From positions 62,001-126,000 of the forward strand of contig JANWVY010000004.1 in assembly GCA_025056455.1 (NCBI GenBank): 64,000 bases of DNA, given 5' to 3'. The translations under genes were made by a program, and so were the position numbers. The notes under the pieces were generated by a model. It was not told where the DNA came from. It searched no databases and saw only the letters and a list, made by a program, of their open reading frames with translations. Below are positions 1 to 9,673 of this stretch, in pieces. The stretch's first letter is position 1. Each line of letters begins with the position of its first letter. The DNA is from Bryobacteraceae bacterium. Lineage in GTDB: Bacteria; Acidobacteriota; Terriglobia; Bryobacterales; Bryobacteraceae.

Positions 1-70
1 CCTCACCAACCCCTAGCGTCAGGACGAGTTGAAACCAGGAAAAGGGAGACAGGAAGTGGGAGAAAACTCA

Positions 71-1450
71 ATGATCGAAACCACTTGCATCGACGCCGGC
101 CGTATGGTTCACCGCTTGGCGGCAATCCTTGGCTTCATGGCCCTGGCGGCTGTGGCCCAAACCGCAGACGACATCCGCGTTTCGGTCGGAAAAAGCGTTG
201 TCATCGATTATCCAGAGGACATTGCGCGGATCTCGACCTCAAGCCCTGACGTTGTGGACGCAGTTCCGGCCACCACCCGCGAGATCCTACTTCATGGCAA
301 ATCGCTCGGCTCTTCTACCGTCATCGTGTGGTCCAAATCCGGCCAGCGCAACTTCTATAACGTCAACGTTGAGCCGAACCTGGAACCTTTGCGCAAGCTT
401 CTGAAAGAGACATTTCCGAGTGATGACATTCAGGTGCAGGCAGCGCGCGATTCGCTCTCGTTGACTGGGCGCGTTTCAAGCCAAGCCGTCGCCGATCGGG
501 CGCTTGCTCTTGCTACACCCTACGCCAAAAGTGTTGTGAACAACCTGACCCTGGCGGCGCCTCCCGTCGAAAAGCAAATCGTGCTGCGGGTGAAATTCGC
601 CGAGCTCAACCGCAGTGCGGTCTCAGCCTTTGGGGTGAATTTGCTGTCCACCGGCGCCTTGAATACAGTCGGCCGCACGACGACACAACAGTTCCAAGCG
701 CCGGCGGGAAACAACATTCGCTCAAGCATCCCTGGCAGGAACGAGGGTTTTGCTTCCGAGTTCACCATCTCTGACGCGTTGAACGTGTTCATGTTCCGGC
801 CGGATTTGAACCTCGGTGCGTTCATCAAGGCTCTGCAATCGATTGGGCTGCTACAAATCCTTGCCGAGCCGAACTTGGTGACCACCAACGGCAAAGACGC
901 CAGCTTCCATGTGGGCGGCGAATTTCCTGTGCCAGTGTTGCAAGGGGGCGCGAACGCGGGAGCCGTAACCATTCAGTTTCGAGAATTCGGCATCCGTCTG
1001 AACTTCAATCCGCAGATCACGCCCAACCGCACAATTAAGATGCATGTTCGGCCCGAAGTCTCCACGATTGATTTAGCCAATGCTGTTACCTTCAGTGGAT
1101 TCACAATCCCGGCTCTAGCCACGCGCAAAATCGAAACCGATATTGAACTGGGCGAAGGGCAAAGCTTTGTCATTGGCGGACTGCTTGATGATCGTGTCAC
1201 GGAATCCTTCAGCAAGATACCTGGCCTAGCGAATATTCCGATCTTAGGCGCGCTGTTTCGAAGCCGGGAAGAGCGAAAAACGAAAACCGAGCTCGTGGTT
1301 TTGGTGACGCCCGAAATCACCATGCCGCTGAATGCGACCGATCCCAAGCCGTTGCCCTCTTTCCCCAGCGAGTTTTTGCCCAACACGACGCCAAACGCGC
1401 CAACGCCCGCTCGGGTGCCGTATGCGAGTCCTAGGAAATCTTCGAAGTAG
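71..1450 (+). CDS. cpaC: Tad pilus secretin, CpaC/RcpA family
   Basis: Outer-membrane secretin through which a Tad (Flp) pilus would leave the cell. After a hydrophobic export signal (AAILGFMALAAVAQ) comes the pilus-assembly N-terminal domain (VGKSVVIDYPEDIARIST), a BON-like stretch, then the type II/III secretin domain with LAEPNLVTTNGKDASFHVGG and the late IGGLLDDR...IPGLANIPILGALFRS pattern typical of CpaC. A TTG at 29 would extend the frame by 14 residues; ATG 71 is preferred because it follows a purine-rich GGAAGTGGGAG and leads into a normal signal peptide, and ATG 104 is also possible. First gene of a same-strand run with cpaE, cpaF, tadB and tadC. The family call is firm, the exact start less so. 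Confidence 0.9.
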   Translation: MIETTCIDAGRMVHRLAAILGFMALAAVAQTADDIRVSVGKSVVIDYPEDIARISTSSPDVVDAVPATTREILLHGKSLGSSTVIVWSKSGQRNFYNVNVEPNLEPLRKLLKETFPSDDIQVQAARDSLSLTGRVSSQAVADRALALATPYAKSVVNNLTLAAPPVEKQIVLRVKFAELNRSAVSAFGVNLLSTGALNTVGRTTTQQFQAPAGNNIRSSIPGRNEGFASEFTISDALNVFMFRPDLNLGAFIKALQSIGLLQILAEPNLVTTNGKDASFHVGGEFPVPVLQGGANAGAVTIQFREFGIRLNFNPQITPNRTIKMHVRPEVSTIDLANAVTFSGFTIPALATRKIETDIELGEGQSFVIGGLLDDRVTESFSKIPGLANIPILGALFRSREERKTKTELVVLVTPEITMPLNATDPKPLPSFPSEFLPNTTPNAPTPARVPYASPRKSSK

Positions 1451-1508
1451 TGAGAGGCAAGGTCTACTGCGAATGGAAGAGGACGGAGTCTAGACCAAGG
1501 AAAACGCC

Positions 1509-2711
1509 ATGGCCTTCCGCACACCGCGCGATCTCGAGCTGACGGCTCTTTTAATCTCGCCCAATCGCGAGCTGGCGGATGCCTTCTTGGCTACCGTACC
1601 CGTGGTAAGAGGCTTTCAGATTCTGGCGGATCTGCGCACCTACCCGCACCTGCAAACACTGGAAATCAGGCTCCGTCAACTGCGTCCCGAAGTGGCTTTC
1701 GTGGATCTGACCTCCAACCTCGAGCAAGCGGGTGAAATTATTCGTTACTTGTCCTCGCTCAAGCCCCCGGTCTTCGCCATCGGGTTGCACTCCCACAACG
1801 ACTCCGAGGCGATTCTGCATTCCGTGCGCCAGGGCGCGAGCGAGTTTCTTTATGCTCCCTTTGACGTGGAAGTGCAGCAAGAAGCGCTGGCGCGACTTCG
1901 CCGACTACGCCAGCCCGAAGCAGGCGAAGAAGAGCAACAAGGCCGCATTCTGGCTTTTTCAAGCAGCAAACCCGGCTCCGGAGCTTCCACGCTGGCTACG
2001 CAAATGGCTTTCGCCTTACGCCGCACGACGGGGAAACGTGTTTTGCTGGTTGACCTTGATCCGACGGGTGGAGCAATTGGCTTTTATCTGAAGTTGACGC
2101 ACCAGCCCTCGGTGCTCGATCTTCTTCAGGCGTCGCAGTTTGGGAACGTCAACTGGGCGGATTATACGGTGAGCTGCGGCGGGGTAGATGTCCTGCCGGG
2201 TCCCGATGCGCCCCGGCTTGAGCCCTTCGATCCGGTCCGCTATCAGGAATTCTTTCACCAGGCGCGGATGTTCTATGACTGGGTGGTTGCTGATCTCCCC
2301 TCGGTCTTTCACCGCATTAGTTTGCTGGCTTTCGCGGAAACCGAAAGAAGTTATCTCGTCTCGACAACCGAATTGCCGAGCCTGCATTTGACCAAAAAAG
2401 CGCTTGGTTTTCTCAGTCAGCTTGGCTTCGGCAAGGACCGGATCCATCTGGTACTCAACCGCGTAAATCCCAAAGACGGTATTGCAGGCCAAGACTTAAG
2501 CAAACTGTTTGACTGCACCGTACAGGCCAGTTTTCCGAATGACTACTTTTCGCTGCACCGAGTGATCACGCTCGGGCGGCCGCTTTCAAGTGACTGTGAA
2601 CTGGGCCGCTCAATTGAGGTGCTGGCGGCAAAAATCGCCGGCTCCGAGGCTGGAGAGAAGAAGCGGGCTGGGCATGTGCTACACGCCAAAGCGACTCTTG
2701 CGGAGACCTAG
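1509..2711 (+). CDS. cpaE: CpaE/TadZ-like ATPase of the Tad pilus
   Basis: MinD/ParA-superfamily protein thought to place the Tad machine at the cell membrane or pole. Residues about 1-125 resemble a receiver-like domain without an obvious phosphorylation site. From about residue 148 a MinD-like domain follows, with the deviant P-loop KPGSGAST and the segment RVLLVDLDPTGG. The P-loop keeps the first 'signature' lysine but has Ala where the second lysine is expected, so nucleotide hydrolysis may be weak or absent; several TadZ/CpaE relatives are likewise atypical. ATG 1509 has AAGGAAA upstream. It lies between the secretin and motor genes, which supports the role. The hydrolysis comment is inference. 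Confidence 0.88.
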   Translation: MAFRTPRDLELTALLISPNRELADAFLATVPVVRGFQILADLRTYPHLQTLEIRLRQLRPEVAFVDLTSNLEQAGEIIRYLSSLKPPVFAIGLHSHNDSEAILHSVRQGASEFLYAPFDVEVQQEALARLRRLRQPEAGEEEQQGRILAFSSSKPGSGASTLATQMAFALRRTTGKRVLLVDLDPTGGAIGFYLKLTHQPSVLDLLQASQFGNVNWADYTVSCGGVDVLPGPDAPRLEPFDPVRYQEFFHQARMFYDWVVADLPSVFHRISLLAFAETERSYLVSTTELPSLHLTKKALGFLSQLGFGKDRIHLVLNRVNPKDGIAGQDLSKLFDCTVQASFPNDYFSLHRVITLGRPLSSDCELGRSIEVLAAKIAGSEAGEKKRAGHVLHAKATLAET

Positions 2712-2753
2712 CCAAGGAGTTTCAAAAGAGAACACTGACGAAGGTCCATTACG

Positions 2754-4112
2754 ATGCTTCCAACAACCGAAAATCGAACCCCTCAGCTCACCTGGGAACA
2801 GCGTTTGCTGAAGAATGCGGGCCGGCCAAAAGCGACCCTCAAGCCGGAATACCAGGAGCTTAAATTCACCCTTCACCGCAAGCTGCTTGACAAGATCAAC
2901 CTAGAAGCGTTAGCGACCATCGACAACCAACGAATCCGGGGAGAAGTGCGCCAGGCGCTATTTTCCCTGATCGATAACGAGCCTACGCTTCTTAGCTCGC
3001 TCGAGAAGCAGCAGATTTGTGAAGAGGTTCTGGACGAAGTTTTCGGATTGGGCCCGCTCGAGCCGCTGCTCCAGGATCCCACCATTAGCGACATTCTCGT
3101 GAACACGCACAAGCAGGTTTATGTCGAGCGCCGCGGCGTGCTCGAACTCACAAGCGTCACCTTCCGTGACGACGCACATTTGTTGCGAATCATCGACAAG
3201 ATCGTCTCCCAAGTTGGCCGCAGAATCGACGAGTCGACGCCGATGGTGGATGCGCGCCTGGCCGATGGCTCTCGTGTCAATGCCGTGATTCCACCTCTGG
3301 CTGTGGACGGGCCGCTCATGTCGATTCGACGCTTTTCGCAAGACAAGTTGATGCCTGTGGATTTGGTGGAGCGGCGAGCGTTAACCCCGGGAATGATGGA
3401 GCTGCTCGAAGCCGCGGTCAAAGCGAGATTGAACATCATCATCGCCGGTGGGACCGGCGCGGGCAAGACGACGCTGCTCAACGCCCTCAGTTTCTTCATC
3501 AGTCCCAAAGAGCGAATCGTCACGATTGAAGACGCGGCGGAATTGCAACTCAAACAGCCGCACGTGGCACGGCTTGAAACACGTCCTCCGAATTTGGAAG
3601 GCCAGGGGGCGGTTCGGCAGCGTGAGCTTCTGGTCAATAGTCTCCGCATGCGCCCAGACCGGATTGTCGTAGGCGAGGTGCGTGGCAGCGAGGCGCTCGA
3701 CATGCTTCAAGCGATGAACACAGGTCACGACGGCTCTCTGACGACCATTCACGCCAATTCTCCGCGCGACGCCATTTCGCGCCTGGAAGTGATGGTGTCG
3801 ATGGCAAACGCCAATATGCAACTGATTTCGATTCGCCAGCAGATTGCCAGTGCTGTGCAGGTGCTGGTTCAAGCTGCCCGCTTCTCCGATGGTTCGCGCC
3901 GGGTGACCAACATAACCGAGGTTACCGGCATGGAAGGAGACATTGTCACGCTGCAAGACATTTTCGTCTTTGAGAAGCGCGGGCTTTCGCCGGAAGGAAA
4001 AGTCATGGGGCGGTTTGCCGCCACGGGCATACGGCCCAAGTTTTACGAAAAGCTTTTGGCTGCCGGCATCCGCCTGCGCCCCGATTTGTTTGACGAAGTG
4101 GCGGAGGTCTGA
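2754..4112 (+). CDS. cpaF: CpaF/TadA pilus assembly ATPase
   Basis: Hexameric secretion ATPase of the GspE/VirB11 superfamily that powers Tad pilus extension at the inner membrane. The N-terminal domain includes [20 protein letters not shown], typical of CpaF. The Walker A motif [11 protein letters not shown] lies near residue 231, followed by the acidic [10 protein letters not shown] box, the [12 protein letters not shown] Walker B region and the histidine box ([13 protein letters not shown]). At 452 residues it is normal length. It sits 43 bp after cpaE and 2 bp before tadB, so translation is probably coupled to the membrane platform genes. Confidence 0.95.
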   Translation: MLPTTENRTPQLTWEQRLLKNAGRPKATLKPEYQELKFTLHRKLLDKINLEALATIDNQRIRGEVRQALFSLIDNEPTLLSSLEKQQICEEVLDEVFGLGPLEPLLQDPTISDILVNTHKQVYVERRGVLELTSVTFRDDAHLLRIIDKIVSQVGRRIDESTPMVDARLADGSRVNAVIPPLAVDGPLMSIRRFSQDKLMPVDLVERRALTPGMMELLEAAVKARLNIIIAGGTGAGKTTLLNALSFFISPKERIVTIEDAAELQLKQPHVARLETRPPNLEGQGAVRQRELLVNSLRMRPDRIVVGEVRGSEALDMLQAMNTGHDGSLTTIHANSPRDAISRLEVMVSMANANMQLISIRQQIASAVQVLVQAARFSDGSRRVTNITEVTGMEGDIVTLQDIFVFEKRGLSPEGKVMGRFAATGIRPKFYEKLLAAGIRLRPDLFDEVAEV

Positions 4113-4114
4113 AC

Positions 4115-5092
4115 ATGACGTTTCTTCTGACCGTTGTTCTCGCCTGGTTCGGTTTTGTTGTGGTTTGGTATCTGGTGCGCGGCGTGTTGAGCAAAGCGGA
4201 CGCCGACAAGATCAAGCAGCGGTTGCAGGGCGCGCCGAAGCAGTCCGCGGAAAAGAAAAAGGAGACCGGCGCCGTTTCCAAGCCGCTGATTCAGACCGAG
4301 GACAAAAGCGTCGGCCAGGTGACTCTGCAATTGCTTCGCCGGTTCCAGCTTCATGACCGTCTGCGGGAGTTGCTAGAACAGTCCGGCCTACGGTGGAATG
4401 TGGCGCGGCTGATGCATGCCTGTTTGGCCTGTTTCATTGCGGGCTACTTGGTTGTATGGATGTTGACGGACTTGCGCTCGCTCGCTTTGTTGATCGCTGC
4501 CGGATGCGCCTTTCTGCCCATCGGCTACGTGCTCAAGAAACGCGCGGCCAGACTGCGGAAATTTGAGGAGCTGTTTCCTGAGAGCTTAGAATTTGTCGCT
4601 CGGTCGATGCGCGCCGGACACGCCTTTTCGGTGTCTCTGGAAATGATTCACCGCGAATTTCAAGAGCCGCTGGCGGGCGAGTTCCGGCGCACGTTTGAGG
4701 AGCATAACCTCGGGCTTCCGCTGGATGCCGCGCTGCAAAAGCTCGCCAAGCGCGTCCCCTTGTTGGACGTACAGTTCTTTGTCTCGGCCGTACTGTTGCA
4801 AAAGCGCACGGGCGGAAACCTGGCGGAAATTCTCGACAAACTAGCCTATGTCATCCGCGAACGGTTCAAACTTCGGGGCCGCATCCGCGCGGTGAGCGCT
4901 CACGGCAGAATGACGGGCACGGCCTTGTCGCTTATCCCGGTTGTGGTGGGGATCATTCTCATCTACGTGAACTCCTATTACGCGGAGTTTTTCTTCCGTG
5001 ACGAGATCGGCCATTACATGTTAGGCGGAGCCGTGGCTTTGCAGTTAATTGGCTACGCAATTATCAAAAAGATCGTAACCATTGAGGTCTAA
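4115..5092 (+). CDS. tadB: TadB, type II secretion F-family membrane platform protein
   Basis: Inner-membrane platform subunit that couples the CpaF motor to pilin assembly. It has an N-terminal membrane segment (FLLTVVLAWFGFVVVWYLV), a pair of helices around residues 105-135, then the cytoplasmic T2SSF domain (ESLEFVARSMRAGHAFSVSLEM; LLQKRTGGNLAEILDKLAYV) and two C-terminal membrane helices. The length (325) matches TadB. Its start lies 2 bp after the cpaF stop. It is one of the two F-type paralogues always found in tad loci; tadC follows at once. Confidence 0.92.
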   Translation: MTFLLTVVLAWFGFVVVWYLVRGVLSKADADKIKQRLQGAPKQSAEKKKETGAVSKPLIQTEDKSVGQVTLQLLRRFQLHDRLRELLEQSGLRWNVARLMHACLACFIAGYLVVWMLTDLRSLALLIAAGCAFLPIGYVLKKRAARLRKFEELFPESLEFVARSMRAGHAFSVSLEMIHREFQEPLAGEFRRTFEEHNLGLPLDAALQKLAKRVPLLDVQFFVSAVLLQKRTGGNLAEILDKLAYVIRERFKLRGRIRAVSAHGRMTGTALSLIPVVVGIILIYVNSYYAEFFFRDEIGHYMLGGAVALQLIGYAIIKKIVTIEV

Positions 5093-5096
5093 TGCC

Positions 5097-6020
5097 ATGG
5101 TGATGGTTGGCGCCATATTCTTACTTTCGCTTGCCGTGATGGTCGGGATCGGCACTCTCGGTCTACGCTTTTGGGTACGCCCGCGGGAAGCCATGGAGCG
5201 AGTGGCGGGACTGGGAATGGCGGGTCCAGAAGCTCCGCCGCCGCACCCCAGTCTGGCTTTCCGTGACATCCTTCTGAAGCTCGGCAAGTATGTTCCCCAA
5301 TCGCCCAAAGACGTGAGCGTGATGCAGCGCCGGCTCATCCGGGCAGGCTACCGCAAGCCGAACGCGCTGATGATCTTCTACGGGGCGAAGCTGTTCTGCG
5401 CCCTTGTGTTTCCGCTCATTACCTCGTACTTCATCTTGAGCGCCGACACCGATTCCAGCAATAAGGTCTTGGGCCTTGCTGCCTCCGTGGGTTTGGGATT
5501 TTTTGGTCCCAACGAGTTTGTCAATTTTCAGGCGCGGCGGCGCCAGAAGCAGATTCGGCGAGGCTTGCCCAATGCGCTTGACCTGATGGTGGTGTGCGTC
5601 GAGTCGGGGCTCGGTCTCGATCAAGCGATCTTGCAGGTGGCCAAAGAGCTCGAGCATGCCCACCCAGAGATCAGCGAAGAATTTGCGCTGGTGAACTACG
5701 AGCTTAAGGCGGGCAAGCGCCGCGCCGAGGCGCTGCGCAATATGGCCGAACGCACAGCGGTAGACGATCTCAAGAAACTAGTCGCGGTGCTGATTCAAGC
5801 CGACCGGTTCGGTACTGGCATTGCGCAGTCGCTCCGCGCGCATGCCGATTATATGCGCGTACAGGCCCGGCAAATTGCTGAGGAAAAGGCCGCCAAGCTG
5901 GGCGTCAAGCTGGTCTTTCCGATCTTTTTCTGTATTTTGCCGACGCTGTTTGTGGTGACGGTTGGGCCGGTCGTGGTGAAGATCATCAGGGAGCTGATCC
6001 CCATGATGAATAACATTTAG
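5097..6020 (+). CDS. tadC: TadC, type II secretion F-family membrane platform protein
   Basis: Second inner-membrane platform subunit of the Tad machine, predicted to pair with TadB. The T2SSF domain is visible as ALDLMVVCVESGLGLDQAIL through LIQADRFGTGIAQSLRAHAD, with a closing hydrophobic helix (FPIFFCILPTLFVVTVGPVVV). A TTG frame from 5082 overlaps tadB; ATG 5097, 4 bp after the tadB stop, is the better start. About 308 residues, normal for TadC. It is the last recognisable tad gene on the right. No Flp pilin, TadV peptidase, CpaB or TadD/G gene is in the window. Confidence 0.92.
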   Translation: MVMVGAIFLLSLAVMVGIGTLGLRFWVRPREAMERVAGLGMAGPEAPPPHPSLAFRDILLKLGKYVPQSPKDVSVMQRRLIRAGYRKPNALMIFYGAKLFCALVFPLITSYFILSADTDSSNKVLGLAASVGLGFFGPNEFVNFQARRRQKQIRRGLPNALDLMVVCVESGLGLDQAILQVAKELEHAHPEISEEFALVNYELKAGKRRAEALRNMAERTAVDDLKKLVAVLIQADRFGTGIAQSLRAHADYMRVQARQIAEEKAAKLGVKLVFPIFFCILPTLFVVTVGPVVVKIIRELIPMMNNI

Positions 6021-6126
6021 CGACAAGTTCGCAAGCGTCTTTGCAAGTTGTAGAAGACGCAAGCGTACTCCCAGGGCCGATTCCGTGGCGCTGGGAAACG
6101 CAAACCCGTGGGAAAGGAGAATGGCG

Positions 6127-6219
6127 ATGGACAGTTCGATGATCCGGATTGTGTGCGCAATCTTGGCGGCACTGTTTTTAGGGCTGATCGTGATGCGCCG
6201 CAAAAAGAATGCCGAGTGA
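6127..6219 (+). CDS. Small single-pass membrane peptide (30 aa)
   Basis: Short reading frame with a strong Shine-Dalgarno (GGAAAGGAGA, 6111-6120) placed 6 nt before ATG 6127; an in-frame ATG at 6121 would abut the Shine-Dalgarno and is unlikely. The product is one hydrophobic helix (IRIVCAILAALFLGLIVM) followed by the basic tail RRKKNAE, the normal inside-positive layout. It is too short for a Flp pilin and lacks the pilin processing site. It starts 107 bp after tadC and may be a small accessory protein of the Tad operon, but nothing in the sequence proves a link. Real translation is likely from the ribosome site; function unknown. Confidence 0.5.
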   Translation: MDSSMIRIVCAILAALFLGLIVMRRKKNAE

Positions 6220-6455
6220 CGGCGAAAGTCTTCGGCGCTTTGGGAGGTGATGGCCAAGCGGGCGGAGGAGCCGCATAGCAAATACAGCGGCTCCTTCCAC
6301 TGCGCTTGGTGCGAATGGCACTGGGCCAGTACGTCGGAAAGGCTCCTTGCGAAGTGCAGTTCGCAAAGCAGGTGTTGCGGCCACGGTCCCAAGCTTAAAC
6401 GCGGTTGGCTTGGGCGGCCGAAAAAAAGATGGAGATCGATTTTGGAGCAGATGGT

Positions 6456-9400
6456 ATGAAGGACAAAACATTCCGGTGGTGGAAACTCAGCGCATGCCGG
6501 CATCTGACGATTGCTGTGATGGGAATCGCCCTCTTGGCGAGCGCTACGCAAGGCCTCGCCGGAACGGTTGGCAAGGTGGTGCCGATTGGAGGCCATGCCT
6601 CTGACCTGGCCCTTGATGAAGCCCGTGGCGTACTCTATGTGGCCAACTACACAGCCAATCGTGTTGAGGTCATCTCGCTTGCCGATGGCTCCATTCGGAC
6701 CTCCATGAATGTTCCGGCGCAGCCATCCGCCGTGGCGCTGAGTGCCGACGGCAGATACCTCGTGGTGGCGCATTTTGGCGCTTTCCAGCAAGGGGCAAAC
6801 AACAACGGCTTAACCGTCATCGATTTGACTACCAACAGCAGGCAAATGTATGCGCTTGGAAGTGCTCCCTTGGGCGTGGCCTTTGGCGTGGACAACCTAG
6901 CTTTGGTGGTCACATCCAGCGAGTTCATGGTTTTTGATCCGGTTTCAGGAATGACGCAGCTGCTTGGTACGGTGAGCGGCGTCACAACGAAATCCCTGCC
7001 CCAACCAGTTGGCCAGTATCCGTCCAACATCGTTGGCGCGACGATGGCGGTTAGCGGCGATGGGCTCTGGATTTTTGGCTCCGCGGCGGTGGGTACAGGG
7101 ACTGGTGGCGGAGGGGGCACAGCCAACACGACGCTGGAGTTTTCCTATGAAGTGACAACGAAACGGGTGGACGCGGCGCTATGGACCTGGTCCCCACCAC
7201 CCGGGCCGCGCGCCGTCAGCGTAAACTTCGACGGCTCGATGTACCTATCCGGTTGGAGCATGTTCGACCGCCGGCGCGATGTGAACTTTTCTCAGCTTCC
7301 CAACGTAATCGGTGCTTTTGACGTAGGTTCGCATGCCTGGGACTCCGTCCGGGGGCGAATTTATGCCCAGTTCATTGAAGATACGGGAGCCGGTGGAGCG
7401 CAACAAAACATCCGCTCGCGCCTGCCCGTTCTGCAAGTTCTCGATGCGGACAACTTGGCGGTTCGGGAACGCTTTCAGCTGCCCGAACACCTGAGTGGCA
7501 AAAGCATTTTGAACTCGGATTCTTCGATGATGTACGCCATCTCAGACAGCGGAATTACGATGATTCCGATTGGCAGTCTAGAACGCTTGCCCCGGGTGGT
7601 GGCCGACAAAGAGAGCATCATTGTACGCGGGAATTTCTGCGACCGCCGGGTGAGCTCGCAGGAGCTCATTTTGGTAGACCCAAGTGGCGGCAACACGGAT
7701 TTCTCCTTATCCGTGAACGCACCCGGCGTGACAGTTACTCCCTCGAGCGGGGTGACGCCTGCCACCATTCGCGTGAACATTGATCCCAATGCCTTTCAAA
7801 ACCAGCGAGGAACGGTGCAGGTAGCCATCGAGATCAGGTCTGCGCGCGGCGTGAACCTGCCCAATCCGATTCCGGTGCTCATTAACAACCGCGAACCGGA
7901 TCAGAGGGGTACGGTGGTGAACGTGGCGGGCCGGTTGGTGGATGTGCTGGCTGATCCGGTACGGGATCGCTTCTACATCCTGCGGCAAGACACCAACCAG
8001 GTGTTGGTCTACGACGGCAGCACCCAGACACAAATTGCAACCCTGCGCACGGCGAACACGCCAACGCAAATGGCCATTAGCTTTGACCGGCGTTATCTCA
8101 TGGTCGGTCACGATAATGCGCAGATCATCCGCGTGTTCGATTTAGAGACTCTGACTGAGACGCAGCCCATCCGGATGCCGGGCGGTTTTTATCCCCGGAG
8201 CATCGCGGCGAGCGGCAAAGCCATTCTTGTGGCGAGCCGGGCAGCGGGTCCGGTACACAAAATTGCGCGGGTCGACTTTGCCTCTCGGAGCGCAACGATT
8301 TTACCGACGCTTGGTGTCTTTGAGAATGACATTCACGTCAACACGGTGCTGGTAGCCACGCCGAACGGCAGCGCCATTCTAGCGGCGATGGCGGATGGAC
8401 GCCTGATGCTCTATAACGCCAACACGGACACCTTTACCGTTGCACGGAAGGATTTTACCGAGCTTTCCGGCTCTTACGCCGCCTCGAGCTTTGACCAGTA
8501 TGTTGTCGGCAACCACCTGCTCAACGCTTCCCTGGTTGCGATTCGAAACTTCGATTCGACGGGTGTGCGGAGTTCCGGCTTCTTCTTCTTGGATCAGGGC
8601 GGATTCCGGACGGTAGCTGCCAGTAGTTCCGCAGCGGGCGTGATTCAGCGTTTTGACGCGGTGTCAGGCCAGCTAGCGCGAGCCACGCGGATGGCGGAAG
8701 CACCGCTTCTTCCGGAGGTTGGGTCAACCACATCAACTCCCACGACGCCTGGGTCTCCCAGCACACCCGCGGCGCCAGCAACCCCGGGGCGGCAGTCGTG
8801 GATGCAGGTATTCACGCGGACCATTGCGCCGCTTGCAAATCGCACCGCTATTGTGAACCTGACGACATCGGGCTTCACGGTCTTGCCCTGGAGTTATGAT
8901 GCGGCGGTCGCGGCGCCCCGAATTGAAAGGGTGGTCAACGCGGCCGACCAAGGCGGCGCAATCGCCCCAGGCGCGCTCATTTCCATCTTTGGGCGCGATT
9001 TAAGTCCCATCAACCAAGCTTCGCAGCAGATGCCATTGCCGACCGCCCTTGGCGAAAGCTGCCTGACCGTTAACGGAGTGCCAGTTCCCGTGATTTTCGT
9101 ATCGCCGAACCAGATCAATGGTCAGATTCCGTTCCAGATGGAAGGAAACGTGCAGCTGGTTTTGCGCACTCCAGGCGGCGTCAGTGACAACTTCAATCTC
9201 ACTATTCTGCCGACAGCGCCAGGTATTTTCCGCAACGGTGTGGCAGGAGCTGCCACGGATCTTCCTGCCGTGTTTCGCCACACCAACGGCCTGCTGGTTA
9301 CACCTACGAATCCAGTGCGCCGGGGCGACACAATTTCGATTTACCTCACGGGTCTTGGCCGAACGTCACCGGCGGTGGAGTCGGGTGTGCCAGCGCCGAG

Positions 9401-9611
9401 TGATCCGCTAGCGTCAGTCATCATACCGCCTGTGGTTTCGATCGGAGGTGTAGAGATCCCGGTCCTATTTGCTGGTTTGGTACCTGGTTCAGTTGGCGTC
9501 TACCAGATTAACGCCCGGGTCACCCACCTCGTGCCGACGGGGCTAGAACAAATTCTCACCGTGCGCCAGGGAAGTGGGGCTACCTCAATCCCGGTTCGCG
9601 TGGTTGACTGA
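6456..9611 (+). CDS. Secreted two-propeller protein with TIGR03437 C-terminal domain
   Basis: About 1051 residues. An export signal (HLTIAVMGIALLASATQGLAG) is followed by a YVTN-type beta-propeller (about residues 30-370; repeats such as LALDEARGVLYVANYTANRV and PSAVALSADGRYLVVAH), a BACON-like beta-sandwich (about 380-480), a second propeller (about 485-750), a Pro/Thr/Ser linker (about 750-780) and the TIGR03437 domain (from about 820; IERVVNAADQGGAIAPGALI, then FGRDLSP). That domain is characteristic of Solibacter-like acidobacteria. The start at ATG 6456 has GGAGCAG 5 nt upstream; upstream in-frame ATGs at 6405 and 6429 add no sensible signal. The role is unknown; extracellular or cell-surface binding is an inference from the domains. 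Confidence 0.85.
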   Translation: MKDKTFRWWKLSACRHLTIAVMGIALLASATQGLAGTVGKVVPIGGHASDLALDEARGVLYVANYTANRVEVISLADGSIRTSMNVPAQPSAVALSADGRYLVVAHFGAFQQGANNNGLTVIDLTTNSRQMYALGSAPLGVAFGVDNLALVVTSSEFMVFDPVSGMTQLLGTVSGVTTKSLPQPVGQYPSNIVGATMAVSGDGLWIFGSAAVGTGTGGGGGTANTTLEFSYEVTTKRVDAALWTWSPPPGPRAVSVNFDGSMYLSGWSMFDRRRDVNFSQLPNVIGAFDVGSHAWDSVRGRIYAQFIEDTGAGGAQQNIRSRLPVLQVLDADNLAVRERFQLPEHLSGKSILNSDSSMMYAISDSGITMIPIGSLERLPRVVADKESIIVRGNFCDRRVSSQELILVDPSGGNTDFSLSVNAPGVTVTPSSGVTPATIRVNIDPNAFQNQRGTVQVAIEIRSARGVNLPNPIPVLINNREPDQRGTVVNVAGRLVDVLADPVRDRFYILRQDTNQVLVYDGSTQTQIATLRTANTPTQMAISFDRRYLMVGHDNAQIIRVFDLETLTETQPIRMPGGFYPRSIAASGKAILVASRAAGPVHKIARVDFASRSATILPTLGVFENDIHVNTVLVATPNGSAILAAMADGRLMLYNANTDTFTVARKDFTELSGSYAASSFDQYVVGNHLLNASLVAIRNFDSTGVRSSGFFFLDQGGFRTVAASSSAAGVIQRFDAVSGQLARATRMAEAPLLPEVGSTTSTPTTPGSPSTPAAPATPGRQSWMQVFTRTIAPLANRTAIVNLTTSGFTVLPWSYDAAVAAPRIERVVNAADQGGAIAPGALISIFGRDLSPINQASQQMPLPTALGESCLTVNGVPVPVIFVSPNQINGQIPFQMEGNVQLVLRTPGGVSDNFNLTILPTAPGIFRNGVAGAATDLPAVFRHTNGLLVTPTNPVRRGDTISIYLTGLGRTSPAVESGVPAPSDPLASVIIPPVVSIGGVEIPVLFAGLVPGSVGVYQINARVTHLVPTGLEQILTVRQGSGATSIPVRVVD

Positions 9612-9673
9612 AGTATCCGCACCATCAAGGGGAGCCTCGCCCCCTAAAGGCGAGCGTTGAAAGGACCGAAACG

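Noticed and set aside
1-70. End of an upstream cpaB-like gene (frame ...LTNP then TAG at 13-15)
   Set aside because: Only four codons are visible and other frames are equally open, so no gene can be supported.
6060-6125. Possible c-di-GMP (GEMM-I) riboswitch before the small peptide, from GGGAAACGCAAACCC resembling the GGGACGCAAAGCC core
   Set aside because: Two extra A residues interrupt the core and the required upstream GGCAAACC half and GAAA-capped stem are missing.
5778-6791. 337-residue minus-strand reading frame
   Set aside because: Opposite tadC and the start of the propeller gene, crossing a real intergenic region; no domain or ribosome site.
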